Origin: Nevskiales bacterium
Lineage (GTDB): Bacteria; Pseudomonadota; Gammaproteobacteria; Nevskiales; DATLYR01
DNA: 32,798 bases
Direction: 5' to 3'
Assembly: GCA_035574475.1 (NCBI GenBank)
Contig: DATLYR010000229.1
Span: 1-32,798, forward strand
Shown: piece after piece, positions 9,703 through 19,391 of the stretch
Position numbering within the stretch: the first letter of the stretch is position 1
Layout of the letters: the number at the start of each line of letters is the position of its first letter
Position numbers and translations under genes: made by a program
The notes under the pieces: model-generated
Databases searched by the model: none
What the model was told of the DNA's origin: nothing
What the model saw: only the letters and a program-made list of their open reading frames with translations

Positions 9703-10593
9703 TCACGAGCCGCGCTGCACGATGTAACCGGCCAGCCAGCGTAAGGCATCGGCACGCGCGCCTAGCGGCCCCAGTGCCTCGATGGCCTCGTCGGCCAGCT
9801 GGCGGCAGCGCGCCTTGGCCGCTGCCATGCCGGCCACGGCCGGGTAGCTGGGTTTGTGCTGCTGCCGGTCTTTGCCCTGGGTCTTGCCGAGGGTTTCGGT
9901 ATCGGCCTCTTCGTCGAGGATGTCGTCCTGGATCTGGAAGGCCAGGCCAATGGCCTGGCCGTAGTGATCGAGACCGTCGCGCCAGGCTGCCTCGAGTCGG
10001 TTAGCGGCCTGCACCGCCAGCATGACACTGGCCTGGATCAGGGCGCCGGTCTTGAGTCGGTGCATGCGCTCGACTTCGGCCACGGACAGGCGCCGGCCGA
10101 TCGCGGCCAGGTCGATCGACTGCCCGCCGGCCATGCCCAGCGAACCGCAGGCTTCGGAAAGCTGCCGGATCATGGCGACGCGCTGGGTATCGGATACCTG
10201 CAGCGACGAGTCGTGGGCCAGTACACGAAAGGCCAGGGCTTGCAGCGCATCGCCGGCCAGGATGGCCTCCGCTTCGCCGAAGGCCTTGTGGCAGGTCGGC
10301 CGGCCGCGGCGCAGATCGTCGTTGTCCATGGCCGGCAGATCGTCGTGCACCAGCGAGTAGGCGTGGATCATCTCGACTGCTGCAGCGATACCGTCCAGCC
10401 TTGCGGGCTCGATATCGAGCGTTTCCCCGGTCGCGTAGATCAGGGTCGGACGCAGGCGCTTGCCGCCCCCCAGCACGGCATAGCGCATGGCCTGGTGCAG
10501 GCGCCTGGGCTCGCAGCCGACCGGCGGCAGCCAGGCGTCGAGCGCCTGCTCGACACGCGCAAGATACGCGGGTAGACGATCTGCGAAGGGCAC
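9703..10593 (-). CDS. ispA: Farnesyl diphosphate synthase (short-chain polyprenyl synthase)
   Basis: Condenses dimethylallyl diphosphate with two isopentenyl diphosphates to farnesyl diphosphate, the precursor of undecaprenyl phosphate and quinone side chains. The product is 296 residues, close to E. coli IspA (299). The first Asp-rich motif is D84-D85-LPAM-D90 (HDDLPAMDNDDLRRG) and the second is D223-D224-IL-D227 (FQIQDDILD). GGGKRLRP (42-49) and KTGALI (181-186) are family substrate-binding segments, and the protein ends GYIVQRGS, as IspA does. The start appears to be GTG at 10593, 13 bases after the xseB stop; no clear ribosome site is visible, so translational coupling to xseB is likely. 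Confidence 0.95.
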   Translation of the reverse strand: MPFADRLPAYLARVEQALDAWLPPVGCEPRRLHQAMRYAVLGGGKRLRPTLIYATGETLDIEPARLDGIAAAVEMIHAYSLVHDDLPAMDNDDLRRGRPTCHKAFGEAEAILAGDALQALAFRVLAHDSSLQVSDTQRVAMIRQLSEACGSLGMAGGQSIDLAAIGRRLSVAEVERMHRLKTGALIQASVMLAVQAANRLEAAWRDGLDHYGQAIGLAFQIQDDILDEEADTETLGKTQGKDRQQHKPSYPAVAGMAAAKARCRQLADEAIEALGPLGARADALRWLAGYIVQRGS

Positions 10594-10606
10594 GGTGGCG
10601 GCCCGC

Positions 10607-10855
10607 CTACTGGCCGTTGTTCTCGCCGTCGAAGTCTTCGAGGGCGGTGTCGCCGTTCTTCTGCACCAGCTGCTGCACGCGCAGCTCCGCCTGCTTGAGC
10701 TGCTGCTGGCAGGCGCGCGCCAGCTGGATGCCGCGCTCGAACTGCTTCATCGATTCCTCGAGCGGCAGTTCGCCGGACTCCAGGCGCTCGACCAGGGCCT
10801 CGAGCTCGGCCATGGCTTTCTCGAACTCGCTGACCCGGCTTTTTTTGTCGCTCAT
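10607..10855 (-). CDS. xseB: Exodeoxyribonuclease VII small subunit
   Basis: Small subunit that assembles in several copies on XseA to form a single-strand-specific exonuclease. The 82-residue product is a two-helix protein with the family signature FEKAMAELEALVERLESGEL followed by PLEESMKQFERGIQLARACQ and a charged C-terminal tail. The ATG at 10855 (MSDKKSR) gives a typical family length. An upstream ATG at 10885 would add MRNNSHTPHP, which is not expected, and it sits at the edge of a TAAAAT -10-like sequence. No strong ribosome site precedes either. It is the first gene of xseB-ispA-dxs, the usual order in gammaproteobacteria. xseA is not in the window. Confidence 0.93.
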   Translation of the reverse strand: MSDKKSRVSEFEKAMAELEALVERLESGELPLEESMKQFERGIQLARACQQQLKQAELRVQQLVQKNGDTALEDFDGENNGQ

Positions 10856-11020
10856 GGGATGAGGGGTATGTGAGTTGTTGCGCATTTTACCGCAGGCCCG
10901 TGGTCTTGATTATCCGGGCCCGCATCCAGTACCGTGCCTCTCTTCGTGCACTTCGTGCAGGACTGCGATTGTGTCCGCGATCGCACCCCATTATTGAAGT
11001 GCGACTCATTCCAGGATGCC

Positions 11021-12907
11021 ATGGCTAAAACCTACGACGCGGCCGCAATTGAAGTCCTGAGCGGTCTCGACCCGGTGCGCAAGCGCCCGGGCATGTACAC
11101 CGACACCCAGCGTCCCAATCACCTGGCACACGAGGTGATCGACAACAGCGTGGACGAGGCCATCGCCGGCTACGCGAAGCACATTTCCGTCACGGTGCAC
11201 AAGGACGGCTCGATGACCGTCGAGGACGATGGCCGTGGCATGCCGGTGGACCTGCACCCGCAGCTCAAGAAGCCCGGTGTCGAGGTGATCCTGTGTACGC
11301 TGCATGCCGGCGGCAAGTTCTCGGATGAGAACTACCAGTTCTCCGGCGGCTTGCATGGCGTGGGCGTGTCGGTAGTCAATGCCCTGTCCAGGCATCTCGA
11401 AGTCTGGGTCAAGCGCGGCGGCAAGGAATACAACATGTCCTTTGCCCACGGCGAGCCGAAGTCGAAGCTCGAAGTGGTGGGCGAGGTCGGCCAGCGCAAC
11501 ACCGGCACCACGTTGCGTTTCTGGCCGGACCCGAAATATTTCGACAGCCCCAGGTTCTCCATCCCCAAGCTCAAGCACGTGCTGCGCGCCAAGGCCGTGC
11601 TATGCCCGGGCCTGCGCGTGCGGTTCATGGACGAGGCCAGCGGGGAGAGAGCCGAGTGGTACTACGAGGATGGCCTGCGTGATTACCTGATGGAGTCTCT
11701 GCAGGGCTTGGATCTGCTGCCACGCGAACCCTTCGTGGGACGCATGCAAAGCGAGCGTGAGCAGGTCGAGTGGGCCGTGATCTGGTTGACGGACACCGGT
11801 GAGCCGGTCACCGAAAGCTACGTCAATCTCATTCCGACCGAGCAGGGCGGCACGCACGTCAATGGCCTGCGCTCGGGCCTGACCGATGCTTTGCGCGAGT
11901 ACTGCGAGTTTCGCAACCTCCTGCCGCGCGGGATCAAGCTCGCACCCGAAGACGTCTGGGAGCGGCTGGCCTATGTGCTGTCGTTCAAGATGCACGACCC
12001 GCAGTTCGCCGGCCAGACCAAGGAGCGCCTCGGCTCACGCGAGGCGGCCGCCTTCGTCTCCGGCGTCGTGAAGGACGCCTTCAGCCTGTGGCTCAACCAG
12101 AACGCGCAGATCGGCGACGCCATCGCCCAGTTCGCCATCAGCAACGCACAGCGCCGGTTGCGCGCCGACAAGAAGGTGGTACGCAAGAAAGTAACCAGCG
12201 GGCCGGCGCTGCCGGGCAAGCTGGCCGACTGTGCCTCGCAGGATCTGTCACGCACGGAACTGTTTCTGGTGGAAGGCGACTCGGCCGGCGGGTCGGCCAA
12301 GCAAGCGCGCGACCGGGAATTCCAGGCGATCCTGCCGCTGCGCGGCAAGATCCTGAATGCCTGGGAGGTGGCCCACGACGAAGTGCTGGCCTCCCAGGAA
12401 ATCCACGATATCGCGGTGGCCATCGGCATCGAGCCCGGCAGTCAGAATCTGGACGGCCTGCGCTACGGCAAGATCTGCATCCTGGCCGACGCCGATTCCG
12501 ACGGCGCCCACATCGCCACGTTGTTGTGCGCCCTGTTCGTGCGTCATTTTCCGGCACTGGTGCAGAAGGGCCACGTGTTCGTCGCGATGCCGCCGCTGTT
12601 CCGCATCGACGTGGGCAAGGACGTGTACTACGCGCTGGACGAAGACGAGAAAAAAGGCGTACTCGATCGTATCAGCGCCGAGGGCAAGAAGGGCAGAGTG
12701 ACGGTGACACGCTTCAAAGGGCTGGGCGAGATGAACCCGATGCAGCTCCGTGAGACCACCATGGCCCCTGACACGCGTCGGCTCGTGCAGCTGACGCTGG
12801 AAGCCGGCGACGATACGCACACATTGATGGACATGCTGCTGGCGAAGAAGCGGGCCGCCGACCGTAAAGAGTGGCTGGAAACGAAGGGCGACCTCGCCGA
12901 GGTATAG
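11021..12907 (+). CDS. parE: DNA topoisomerase IV subunit B
   Basis: ATPase subunit of topoisomerase IV, which unlinks replicated chromosomes together with ParC. The product is 628 residues from the ATG at 11021, nearly equal to E. coli ParE (630), starting [24 protein letters not shown] ATPase motifs: [18 protein letters not shown], and the lid [20 protein letters not shown]. Transducer lysine region: [16 protein letters not shown] metal-binding residues: [17 protein letters not shown] and [12 protein letters not shown]. The end [12 protein letters not shown] with MDMLLAKKR is family-typical. The first 29 codons of the longer open frame (from 10934) are not family-like. AGGA sits just before this ATG. 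The parC ATG follows the stop codon by two bases, so the two subunits are translationally coupled. Confidence 0.97.
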   Translation: MAKTYDAAAIEVLSGLDPVRKRPGMYTDTQRPNHLAHEVIDNSVDEAIAGYAKHISVTVHKDGSMTVEDDGRGMPVDLHPQLKKPGVEVILCTLHAGGKFSDENYQFSGGLHGVGVSVVNALSRHLEVWVKRGGKEYNMSFAHGEPKSKLEVVGEVGQRNTGTTLRFWPDPKYFDSPRFSIPKLKHVLRAKAVLCPGLRVRFMDEASGERAEWYYEDGLRDYLMESLQGLDLLPREPFVGRMQSEREQVEWAVIWLTDTGEPVTESYVNLIPTEQGGTHVNGLRSGLTDALREYCEFRNLLPRGIKLAPEDVWERLAYVLSFKMHDPQFAGQTKERLGSREAAAFVSGVVKDAFSLWLNQNAQIGDAIAQFAISNAQRRLRADKKVVRKKVTSGPALPGKLADCASQDLSRTELFLVEGDSAGGSAKQARDREFQAILPLRGKILNAWEVAHDEVLASQEIHDIAVAIGIEPGSQNLDGLRYGKICILADADSDGAHIATLLCALFVRHFPALVQKGHVFVAMPPLFRIDVGKDVYYALDEDEKKGVLDRISAEGKKGRVTVTRFKGLGEMNPMQLRETTMAPDTRRLVQLTLEAGDDTHTLMDMLLAKKRAADRKEWLETKGDLAEV

Positions 12908-12909
12908 AC

Positions 12910-15135
12910 ATGCAGGACACCACTATCGAACGCCTGCCGCTCGGCAAATTCACCGAGAAGGCCTACCTCGATTACTCGATGTACGTCATCCTCGACCGTG
13001 CGTTGCCGCATATCGGCGACGGGCTCAAGCCGGTACAGCGCCGCATCGTGTATGCGATGAGCGAGCTGGGCCTGTCCGCGGCCTCCAAGCACAAGAAATC
13101 GGCGCGCACCGTGGGCGACGTGCTCGGCAAGTATCATCCGCACGGCGATTCGGCCTGCTACGAGGCGATGGTGCTGATGGCGCAGCCGTTCAGCTACCGC
13201 TACCCGCTGATAGACGGGCAGGGCAACTGGGGCTCACAGGACGACCCCAAGTCCTTCGCCGCCATGCGCTATACCGAGGCACGGCTGACGACCTACGCCC
13301 AGGTACTGCTGAGCGAGCTGGACCAGGGCACCGCAGACTGGGTGCCGAACTTCGACGGCACGCTGGAGGAGCCCAAGGTCCTGCCGGCGCGCTTGCCCAA
13401 CGTGCTGCTCAACGGCACCACCGGGATTGCCGTGGGCATGGCCACCGACATCCCGCCACACAACCTGCGCGAGGTCGCGGGCGCCTGCGTGGAGCTGCTG
13501 GAAAACCCGGACGCGAGCCTGCGCGAGCTGATGAAGCACGTGAAGGGGCCGGACTTCCCGACCGACGCCGAGATCATCACCCCGCGTTCCGAGATCATGC
13601 AGATGTACAGGGACGGGACGGGTTCGCTGCGCATGCGCGCGAAGTGGGAGAAGGAAGACGACGACATCGTCATCACCGCGCTGCCGTATCAGGTATCCGG
13701 CGCCAGGGTGTTGGAGCAGATCGCCGCGCAGATGCAGGCCAAGAAGCTGCCGATGGTGGAGGACCTGCGCGACGAATCCGACCACGAGAACCCGACGCGC
13801 CTGGTGATCACGCCGCGCTCGAACCGTGTGGACGTGGACGAGCTGATGAAGCACCTGTTCGCCACCACCGACCTGGAGCGGACCTACCGCGTCAACCTGA
13901 ACCTGATCGGGCTCAACGGGCGGCCGCAGGTCAAGGGACTCAAGGCGCTGCTCCTGGAGTGGCTCGAGTTCCGCAAGGCCACGGTGAAGAAGCGCCTGCA
14001 GTGGCGCCTGGACAAAGTGCAGGCGCGCTTGCACATCCTGGAAGGCCTGCTGATCGCCTACCTCAACATCGACGAGGTGATCCGCATCATCCGCCGCGAG
14101 GACGAACCCAAACCCGTGCTGATGAAGCGCTTCAAGCTCAGCGATGCCCAGGCCGAGGCCATCCTGGAACTCAAGCTGCGCCACCTGGCCAGGCTCGAAG
14201 AGATGAAGATCCGCGGCGAGCAGGGCGAGCTGTCGCAGGAAAAGGACTTCCTGGAGAAAACCCTCGGTTCCAGCGCGAAGCTGAAGAAGCTGATCGGCGA
14301 GGAGATCCGCGCGGATGCGGAGAAATACGGTGACAAGCGCCGTTCGCCCATCGTCGAGCGGGAGGCCGCCGAGGCCATGGACGAAACCGCGCTGATCCCG
14401 ACCGAGCCGGTGACCGTGGTGCTGTCGAAAATGGGCTGGGTCCGCGCCGCCAAGGGCCACGACATCGATCCCGCCGGCCTGTCGTACAAGGCCGGCGACG
14501 AGTTCCTGCAGGCGGCGAAGGGGCGCAGCAACCAGCAGGCGATCTTCCTGGACAGCACCGGCCGCAGCTATACGCTGCCGGCGCATACGTTGCCCTCGGC
14601 GCGCGGGCAGGGCGAGCCGCTCACCGGCCGGCTGGCACCGCCGCCCGGCGCGAGCTTCGCGGGCGTGATCGTGAGCGGCGGTGGCGAGGAACGTTGCCTG
14701 GTGGCCAGCCGCGCCGGCTACGGCTTCGTGTGCCGGGTGGAGGAAATGCTGTCGAACAAGAAGGCCGGCAAGAGCCTATTGAACGTGCCGAAAGGCAGCG
14801 GCGTGTTGCCGCCGGTGCCGTTGCCGGCCGGCGCCGGCAACCCGCATGTGGTCGCGGTCAGCAGCGCGGGGCGCATGCTGATCTTCCCGGTGGCGGAACT
14901 GCCGGAGCTGGCGCGCGGCAAGGGTAACAAGATCATGCAGCTGCGCGGCGACGAGACCCTCTGCGCCTGGTGCGTGCTGCCGGAAGGCATGGCCCTGAAG
15001 CTGTACAGCGGGCAGCGTCACATGACGGTCAAGTGGGCGGACCTGGCGCTTTATCACGGCGCGCGCGCCCAGCGTGGCCACGTGCTGCCACAGGGTTACC
15101 GGCGCGTGCATCACGCCGAGCCGGAGTCAGGCTAG
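12910..15135 (+). CDS. parC: DNA topoisomerase IV subunit A
   Basis: DNA cleavage and rejoining subunit of topoisomerase IV. The 741-residue product starts at the ATG two bases after parE and is slightly shorter than E. coli ParC (752). The catalytic tyrosine is Y121 in [10 protein letters not shown]. The quinolone-resistance region reads [13 protein letters not shown], with S81 and E85 equivalent to E. coli S80 and E84, so it carries the usual susceptible residues. The breakage-reunion domain runs to about residue 480 and includes [19 protein letters not shown]. The C-terminal beta-pinwheel (about 495-741) has the repeated blade pattern around [18 protein letters not shown] and GYGFVCRV. ParC-type rather than GyrA: there is no GyrA box, and parE is adjacent. 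Confidence 0.97.
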   Translation: MQDTTIERLPLGKFTEKAYLDYSMYVILDRALPHIGDGLKPVQRRIVYAMSELGLSAASKHKKSARTVGDVLGKYHPHGDSACYEAMVLMAQPFSYRYPLIDGQGNWGSQDDPKSFAAMRYTEARLTTYAQVLLSELDQGTADWVPNFDGTLEEPKVLPARLPNVLLNGTTGIAVGMATDIPPHNLREVAGACVELLENPDASLRELMKHVKGPDFPTDAEIITPRSEIMQMYRDGTGSLRMRAKWEKEDDDIVITALPYQVSGARVLEQIAAQMQAKKLPMVEDLRDESDHENPTRLVITPRSNRVDVDELMKHLFATTDLERTYRVNLNLIGLNGRPQVKGLKALLLEWLEFRKATVKKRLQWRLDKVQARLHILEGLLIAYLNIDEVIRIIRREDEPKPVLMKRFKLSDAQAEAILELKLRHLARLEEMKIRGEQGELSQEKDFLEKTLGSSAKLKKLIGEEIRADAEKYGDKRRSPIVEREAAEAMDETALIPTEPVTVVLSKMGWVRAAKGHDIDPAGLSYKAGDEFLQAAKGRSNQQAIFLDSTGRSYTLPAHTLPSARGQGEPLTGRLAPPPGASFAGVIVSGGGEERCLVASRAGYGFVCRVEEMLSNKKAGKSLLNVPKGSGVLPPVPLPAGAGNPHVVAVSSAGRMLIFPVAELPELARGKGNKIMQLRGDETLCAWCVLPEGMALKLYSGQRHMTVKWADLALYHGARAQRGHVLPQGYRRVHHAEPESG

Positions 15136-15152
15136 ACTGGTGCATCGGCGGG

Positions 15153-15179
15153 CTTGAAACTCCGTCCGGTCGCCCGCAT
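15153..15179 (+). promoter_or_regulatory. Possible sigma-32 (heat-shock) promoter of htpX
   Basis: CTTGAAA (15153-15159) is an exact match to the sigma-32 -35 core. Fourteen bases later, CCGCAT (15174-15179) differs from the CCCCAT -10 core at one base. Transcription would begin near 15187, about 35 bases before the ATG. htpX is a heat-shock gene in E. coli, which supports the reading. A caution is that GCGGGC (15148-15153) and GCCCGC (15172-15177) could also pair as a weak hairpin after parC. Confidence 0.5.
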
Positions 15180-15222
15180 CTAAGGGCCAGCGGTTGGAAA
15201 TAACCCGTAAGGAGAGGACTCC

Positions 15223-16113
15223 ATGAAGCGTGTGTTTCTGTTCTTGGCCACCAATCTGGCGGTCATCGTGGTACTCAGCCTGGTGGCCTCGCTGCTGGGC
15301 GTGAACCAGTGGCTGACGGCACAGGGTCTCAACTACCAGGCCTTGCTGGGTTTTGCTGCAGTGTTCGGCTTCGGCGGCGCCTTCATCTCGCTGGCGATCT
15401 CCAAGCCCATGGCCAAGTGGACCATGCGCGTGCAGGTGATCGAGCAGCCGCGCAATTCCGCCGAGGCCTGGCTGCTGCAGACGGTGCAGCGGCAGGCCCG
15501 CCAGGCAGGCATCGGCATGCCCGAGGTCGGCATCTTCCAGTCCCCCGATCCCAACGCCTTCGCCACCGGCATGTCGCGCAACAACGCGCTGGTGGCGGTC
15601 AGCACCGGCCTGCTGGAGAACATGAGCCAGGACGAGGTCGAGGCCGTGTTGGGCCACGAGATCAGTCACGTCGCCAACGGCGACATGGTGACGCTGACCC
15701 TCATTCAGGGTGTGGTCAACACCTTCGTGATCTTCATGGCGCGCGTGATCGGCTACATCATCGACCGTGCCGTGTTCAAGAACGAGCGCGGGGTCGGCGT
15801 CGGCTACATGCTGACCGTGCTGGTGCTGGAGATCGTGTTCGGTATCCTGGCCAGCATGATCGTCGCCTGGTTCTCGCGCCAGCGTGAGTTCCGCGCCGAC
15901 GCGGGTGGCGCGCGGCTGGCGGGCGCCAACAAGATGATCAGCGCGCTCGAGCGGCTGAAGGCAGTGCATATGCCCTCGCAGCTGCCGCAGCAGATGCAGG
16001 CCTTCGGCATCAATGGCGGCATGAGTGGCGGCCTGCGCGCCCTGTTCATGACTCATCCGCCCCTGGATCAGCGTATCGAGGCCCTGCGCAGCGGCACCTA
16101 CGCCCGCGCATAA
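15223..16113 (+). CDS. htpX: Membrane zinc protease HtpX (M48B)
   Basis: Inner-membrane metalloprotease that degrades misfolded membrane proteins. 296 residues (E. coli 293). Four hydrophobic helices are visible: about 4-25, 38-59, 155-180 and 193-216. The zinc-binding motif is H145-E146-ISH149 ([13 protein letters not shown]), and the third ligand is E222 ([12 protein letters not shown]). The protein ends [15 protein letters not shown], typical of HtpX. An AAGGAGAGG ribosome site (15209-15217) stands at good spacing from the ATG. The gene follows parC by 87 bases that hold a likely heat-shock promoter, and it is closed by a strong terminator, so it is probably an independent transcript. In E. 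coli it is also under Cpx control; I saw no clear CpxR box. Confidence 0.97.
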   Translation: MKRVFLFLATNLAVIVVLSLVASLLGVNQWLTAQGLNYQALLGFAAVFGFGGAFISLAISKPMAKWTMRVQVIEQPRNSAEAWLLQTVQRQARQAGIGMPEVGIFQSPDPNAFATGMSRNNALVAVSTGLLENMSQDEVEAVLGHEISHVANGDMVTLTLIQGVVNTFVIFMARVIGYIIDRAVFKNERGVGVGYMLTVLVLEIVFGILASMIVAWFSRQREFRADAGGARLAGANKMISALERLKAVHMPSQLPQQMQAFGINGGMSGGLRALFMTHPPLDQRIEALRSGTYARA

Positions 16114-16138
16114 CCGCGGTCCCACAGGCAGTACAGGG

Positions 16139-16170
16139 GCCGGCGCGCGTGGTACGCGCGCCGGCTTTAT
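16139..16170 (+). terminator. Rho-independent terminator of htpX
   Basis: A perfect 12-base stem GCCGGCGCGCGT (16139-16150) and ACGCGCGCCGGC (16154-16165) encloses a 3-base GGT loop and is followed by TTTATT. It lies 25 bases after the htpX stop. On the opposite strand no T tract follows the stem, so it should act only on htpX transcripts. Confidence 0.8.
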
Positions 16171-16178
16171 TGCGGTCG

Positions 16179-18245
16179 TCAGGCCGTTTGTTGCGCCTGG
16201 GCGCTGGGCTCGGGCGTGAACTCGCCCTCGATGAAATGTACGCCCAGGGTCCAGAGCATGGCCATGGTCTGGGCATCGGTGACCTGTTTGGCGACGATGC
16301 GCACGCCCTTGTGGCGCGCCTGCTTGAGCGTCTCGCTGACCCGCTCGCTGGCCTTGGGGTTGACCAGCGCCTTGATCGCGGCCGCATCCAGCCGTACGAA
16401 GTCCACCGGCAGCTGTTCTATCAGCTGCGACGCCTGGGGGGAGGCACCGAAACGACTGATCGCGGTCCGGATCCTGAGCTTCTTCAGATCGCCGAACAGC
16501 TGTTTGGCCTGGGCCATGTGATCCAGCAGGCCGGTTTCGCTCAAGGTCAGGAACAAACCGTCCGGCCGCACCGGGTAGCCCTTGAGTGCCTTAAGCAGCC
16601 AGGGCAGGAATTTGTCGGTGCTGGTGATGGTGCTGTCGGACAGCCGGACGAACAGGCCATATTCCTGGTCGGAGCGCTGACGCGAGCCCATGGTCAGCAG
16701 CGCCTGGGTCACGACCCACTGGTCGATCTGTAGCATCAGGCCGTGGCGCTCGGCGATCGGCACGAACTCCGTGGCATGAACTTCCTCGCCCTTGTCGTCG
16801 AGCATGCGCACGAGGGCATCGAAGTAGTGACTGGATTCGCCTTCCAGATTGACGATGGTCTTGTAGACGAGGCGGAAGCGGTTCTGCTCCAGTGCGGCCT
16901 TGATGCGAGCCAGCCAGAGCTTTTCCTGCTGTTGCGTGCCGGCCAGCATGGGCTCGGTTTCAACATAGACCCCGCTGCCCTGGCGGCTCTGCAGGCTGAT
17001 GATCTGCTGGCGTGCGTCGCGCAGAGTCTGCTGCGTATCGGAATGCCAGGCCAGCGGCAGTGCGGCGACGCTGACGGTCAGTGAGGCAGGCTGCGTCTTG
17101 TCGCCGAACACCTGCTTGCCGACGGCAGCCTGCAGGGCTTTGGCAGCCTGTTCCACCTCCTCCAGGTCTTTCCGCCCGCGACTCAGCACCACGAATTCAC
17201 CGGCCGAGAATCGGAAGCCCTGGTCGCCGGGGCCGCAGGACTGCAACATGAACACGGCCAGTTCGTTGAAGACCTTGTCGGCATAGTCGAAGCCCAGGCG
17301 CTGTTCCAGCCGCTCCATGTTATCGACCCGCACGAACAGCAAAGCCGGCACGCCGGTCTGCTGGCCTGCGGTCTTGAGGGCCTCGTCCAGCGCGCCGTAG
17401 AGCGCCTGCCGGCCAGTGCTGCCGGAAAAAGCGGTGGCTACGGGTGCGGCGGCGACCGGTGCTGCCGCCGGCTTGGCAGCGGGCTGCTCGACGAATGCCA
17501 GCACCTCGATGCAGTTCTCATCGTCGATCTGGGTTGGCGTGAAGCGCAGGCTCAGGGGGAAGTGGCTGCCGTCGATGTTGAGGCCGCGGAACAGCAGCGG
17601 CGCCTTGTCGGGTTGTCCGCGGGCCACCTGACGCAGGTGTTGCTTGAGTTTCGGCCGGTCCTCGAGGTGGATCAGGTCCATCAGCGGCAGGCCTTCGACC
17701 GACTTGATGTCGGAGAACCCGAACAATTTGGCGTACGCGGGGTTGACCCGGATATGGATGCCTTCCTGCACGTAGGCCAGTGCCTCGGGGCTGTCCTGGA
17801 GCAGGCTTTCGTGGCGGGTCTCGGCCTGTTGCAGCCGGTTGTTGATCTCCTGCAGCTTGCGCAGCAGCTGGACGTGCTCCGCCTCGCGCAACACTACGGC
17901 CTGCAGGTGCTCCATCTGCTGCAGCGAGACGAGGTCGCGGGCGCCGGCGCACAGTGCCTGTGTGGTGCGGCCGACGTCGATGACGTCGTTCATCGCCACC
18001 ACCAGGACGTGCCGCCGCTGCGCACGGCAGCGTTCGATCACGTCCTTGAGCCGGGCCTTGGGCAGGTTTTCACTGGCGCACAGAACCAGATCCGCCTGTG
18101 ACAGCAGCGGATCGAGCTGGTCAAGTTCGCAGACCCAGTCGGCATGCACGCCATGGCCCGCATTTCGCAAATGGCTGCCAACCCGCTCTGCATCGTTGGG
18201 CGAGCCGGTGACGACCACCAGGCGTATCTGCATGCTTGCCGCCAA
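16179..18245 (-). CDS. fimX: FimX-like REC-PAS-GGDEF-EAL protein with degenerate catalytic motifs
   Basis: Probable c-di-GMP receptor controlling type IV pilus assembly and twitching. At 688 residues its plan matches Pseudomonas FimX (about 690): receiver-like domain 5-115 lacking an obvious phospho-acceptor, linker helix, PAS 145-252 (AYVQEGIHIRVNPAYAKLFG), an Ala/Pro-rich hinge 254-272, GGDEF-like 276-430 and EAL-like 440-675. The GGDEF site reads SAGEF (347-351), so cyclase activity is unlikely. The EAL motif is DAL (476-478), the DDFG loop is SRFG (597-600) and the EGVE segment is AKQV (652-655), so phosphodiesterase metal ligands are missing. The start is TTG: AGGAGG stands six bases before it, while the nearest ATG (18233) is 18 bases from that site. 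epmB lies 50 bases upstream on the same strand. Confidence 0.88.
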   Translation of the reverse strand: MAASMQIRLVVVTGSPNDAERVGSHLRNAGHGVHADWVCELDQLDPLLSQADLVLCASENLPKARLKDVIERCRAQRRHVLVVAMNDVIDVGRTTQALCAGARDLVSLQQMEHLQAVVLREAEHVQLLRKLQEINNRLQQAETRHESLLQDSPEALAYVQEGIHIRVNPAYAKLFGFSDIKSVEGLPLMDLIHLEDRPKLKQHLRQVARGQPDKAPLLFRGLNIDGSHFPLSLRFTPTQIDDENCIEVLAFVEQPAAKPAAAPVAAAPVATAFSGSTGRQALYGALDEALKTAGQQTGVPALLFVRVDNMERLEQRLGFDYADKVFNELAVFMLQSCGPGDQGFRFSAGEFVVLSRGRKDLEEVEQAAKALQAAVGKQVFGDKTQPASLTVSVAALPLAWHSDTQQTLRDARQQIISLQSRQGSGVYVETEPMLAGTQQQEKLWLARIKAALEQNRFRLVYKTIVNLEGESSHYFDALVRMLDDKGEEVHATEFVPIAERHGLMLQIDQWVVTQALLTMGSRQRSDQEYGLFVRLSDSTITSTDKFLPWLLKALKGYPVRPDGLFLTLSETGLLDHMAQAKQLFGDLKKLRIRTAISRFGASPQASQLIEQLPVDFVRLDAAAIKALVNPKASERVSETLKQARHKGVRIVAKQVTDAQTMAMLWTLGVHFIEGEFTPEPSAQAQQTA

Positions 18246-18251
18246 TTCGGG

Positions 18252-18257
18252 CCTCCT
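18252..18257 (-). promoter_or_regulatory. Ribosome binding site that decides the fimX TTG start
   Basis: A full AGGAGG on the minus strand lies six bases before TTG at 18245. It is too far (18 bases) to serve the in-frame ATG at 18233. Confidence 0.7.
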
Positions 18258-18295
18258 GGCTCAATCGTACCTGCCGGCCATGGTCTCCCTGCACC

Positions 18296-19300
18296 TTACC
18301 ACGCGACCGGCAGCTTGTTCGGTTCGCCTGCCTGTTCCTGCACCAGGCGGGGTACCAGATAGCCGGGCAGGCGCGCTGCCAGCGCGCGCATGATCCCGAC
18401 CGCGCGGTCTTCAGCCACGTCGAAGTGCGCGGCGCCGCGCACCCGGTCGAGCAGGTGCAGATAGTAGGGCATTACCCGGCAGTCGAAAAGCCGTTCACTC
18501 AGTTCCGCAAGTATCCGCGCGTCATCATTGATACCGCGCAATAAAACCGACTGGTTGAGCAGGGTAATGCCGCTATCCGCCAGGCGCCGGAAGGCGCCGG
18601 CGACGGCAGCGTCGATTTCCTGCGCATGGTTGACGTGCACGACCAGCACGCGCTGGAGACGGCCGCGCGCCAGCCAGGCCAGCAGCGCCTCGTCGACCCG
18701 TTCCGGTACGACCACCGGCAGGCGCGTATGTACCCGCAGTCGGCGCAGATGGGGTATCCCGTCCAGCGCTTGCGCGAGATCGGCCAGCCGCCGGTCGGAC
18801 AGCGACAGGGGGTCGCCGCCGGACAGGATGACCTCCTCCAGACTGGGATCCGAGGCGAGCGTATCCAGCGCCGCGCGCCAGCCGTGGCGTGAGGCATTGA
18901 TTTGCTCGTACGGAAAGTGACGCCGGAAGCAGTAACGACAGTGCACGGCGCAGGCGCCGGTGGCGATCAACAGCGCGCGTCCCCGGTATTTGTGCACGAC
19001 GCCGCCAGTGCGGATGGCGGCCAGGTCGCCGACGGCGTCCGTGGCATAGCCGGGCGCCTCGTCGAGTTCGCGGCGCAGCGGCAGCACCTGTTGCAGCAGT
19101 GGATCGTTGCGGTCGCGCTTGCGCATGCGGGCGACGAATCCCCGCGGCACCCGCAGCGGGAAGCCACTGGTCGCGGTCACCCGGTCGAGTTCCTCGTCCA
19201 GTTCAAGCAGCTGCAGCAGCTCGGCGGGGTCGCTAATGGCGTCGCGCAGCACCGCCTGCCAGGCGGCAGGCTGCAGCGGCGAAAGGGTCTGGGGTATCAT
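18296..19300 (-). CDS. epmB: EF-P (R)-beta-lysine-forming lysine 2,3-aminomutase
   Basis: Radical-SAM, PLP-dependent enzyme that converts L-alpha-lysine to (R)-beta-lysine for the modification of elongation factor P. 334 residues from the ATG at 19300 (E. coli EpmB 342). The radical-SAM cluster motif is C117-x3-C121-x2-C124 ([16 protein letters not shown]). [20 protein letters not shown] and HVNHAQEI follow in the family order. It lacks the C-terminal extension of true clostridial lysine aminomutases. AAAAGG stands six bases before the ATG; a longer open frame upstream runs into efp territory and is not family-like. It is divergent from efp across 91 bases, and epmA follows efp, so the whole pathway is together. 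Confidence 0.96.
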   Translation of the reverse strand: MIPQTLSPLQPAAWQAVLRDAISDPAELLQLLELDEELDRVTATSGFPLRVPRGFVARMRKRDRNDPLLQQVLPLRRELDEAPGYATDAVGDLAAIRTGGVVHKYRGRALLIATGACAVHCRYCFRRHFPYEQINASRHGWRAALDTLASDPSLEEVILSGGDPLSLSDRRLADLAQALDGIPHLRRLRVHTRLPVVVPERVDEALLAWLARGRLQRVLVVHVNHAQEIDAAVAGAFRRLADSGITLLNQSVLLRGINDDARILAELSERLFDCRVMPYYLHLLDRVRGAAHFDVAEDRAVGIMRALAARLPGYLVPRLVQEQAGEPNKLPVAW

Positions 19301-19391
19301 TACGCGCCTTTTCGGGTCCTGCGTGCCAGTGTGCGCGCAAGGCTGCCGGAATTGTAGCCCATTGCCACTTGCCATCGGCCGGATTACCACC

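Noticed and set aside
10906-11020. parE promoters (TTGATT at 10906; TTGTGT with TATTGA at 17-base spacing)
   Set aside because: Each matches the consensus at only about half the positions, so I do not list them as features.
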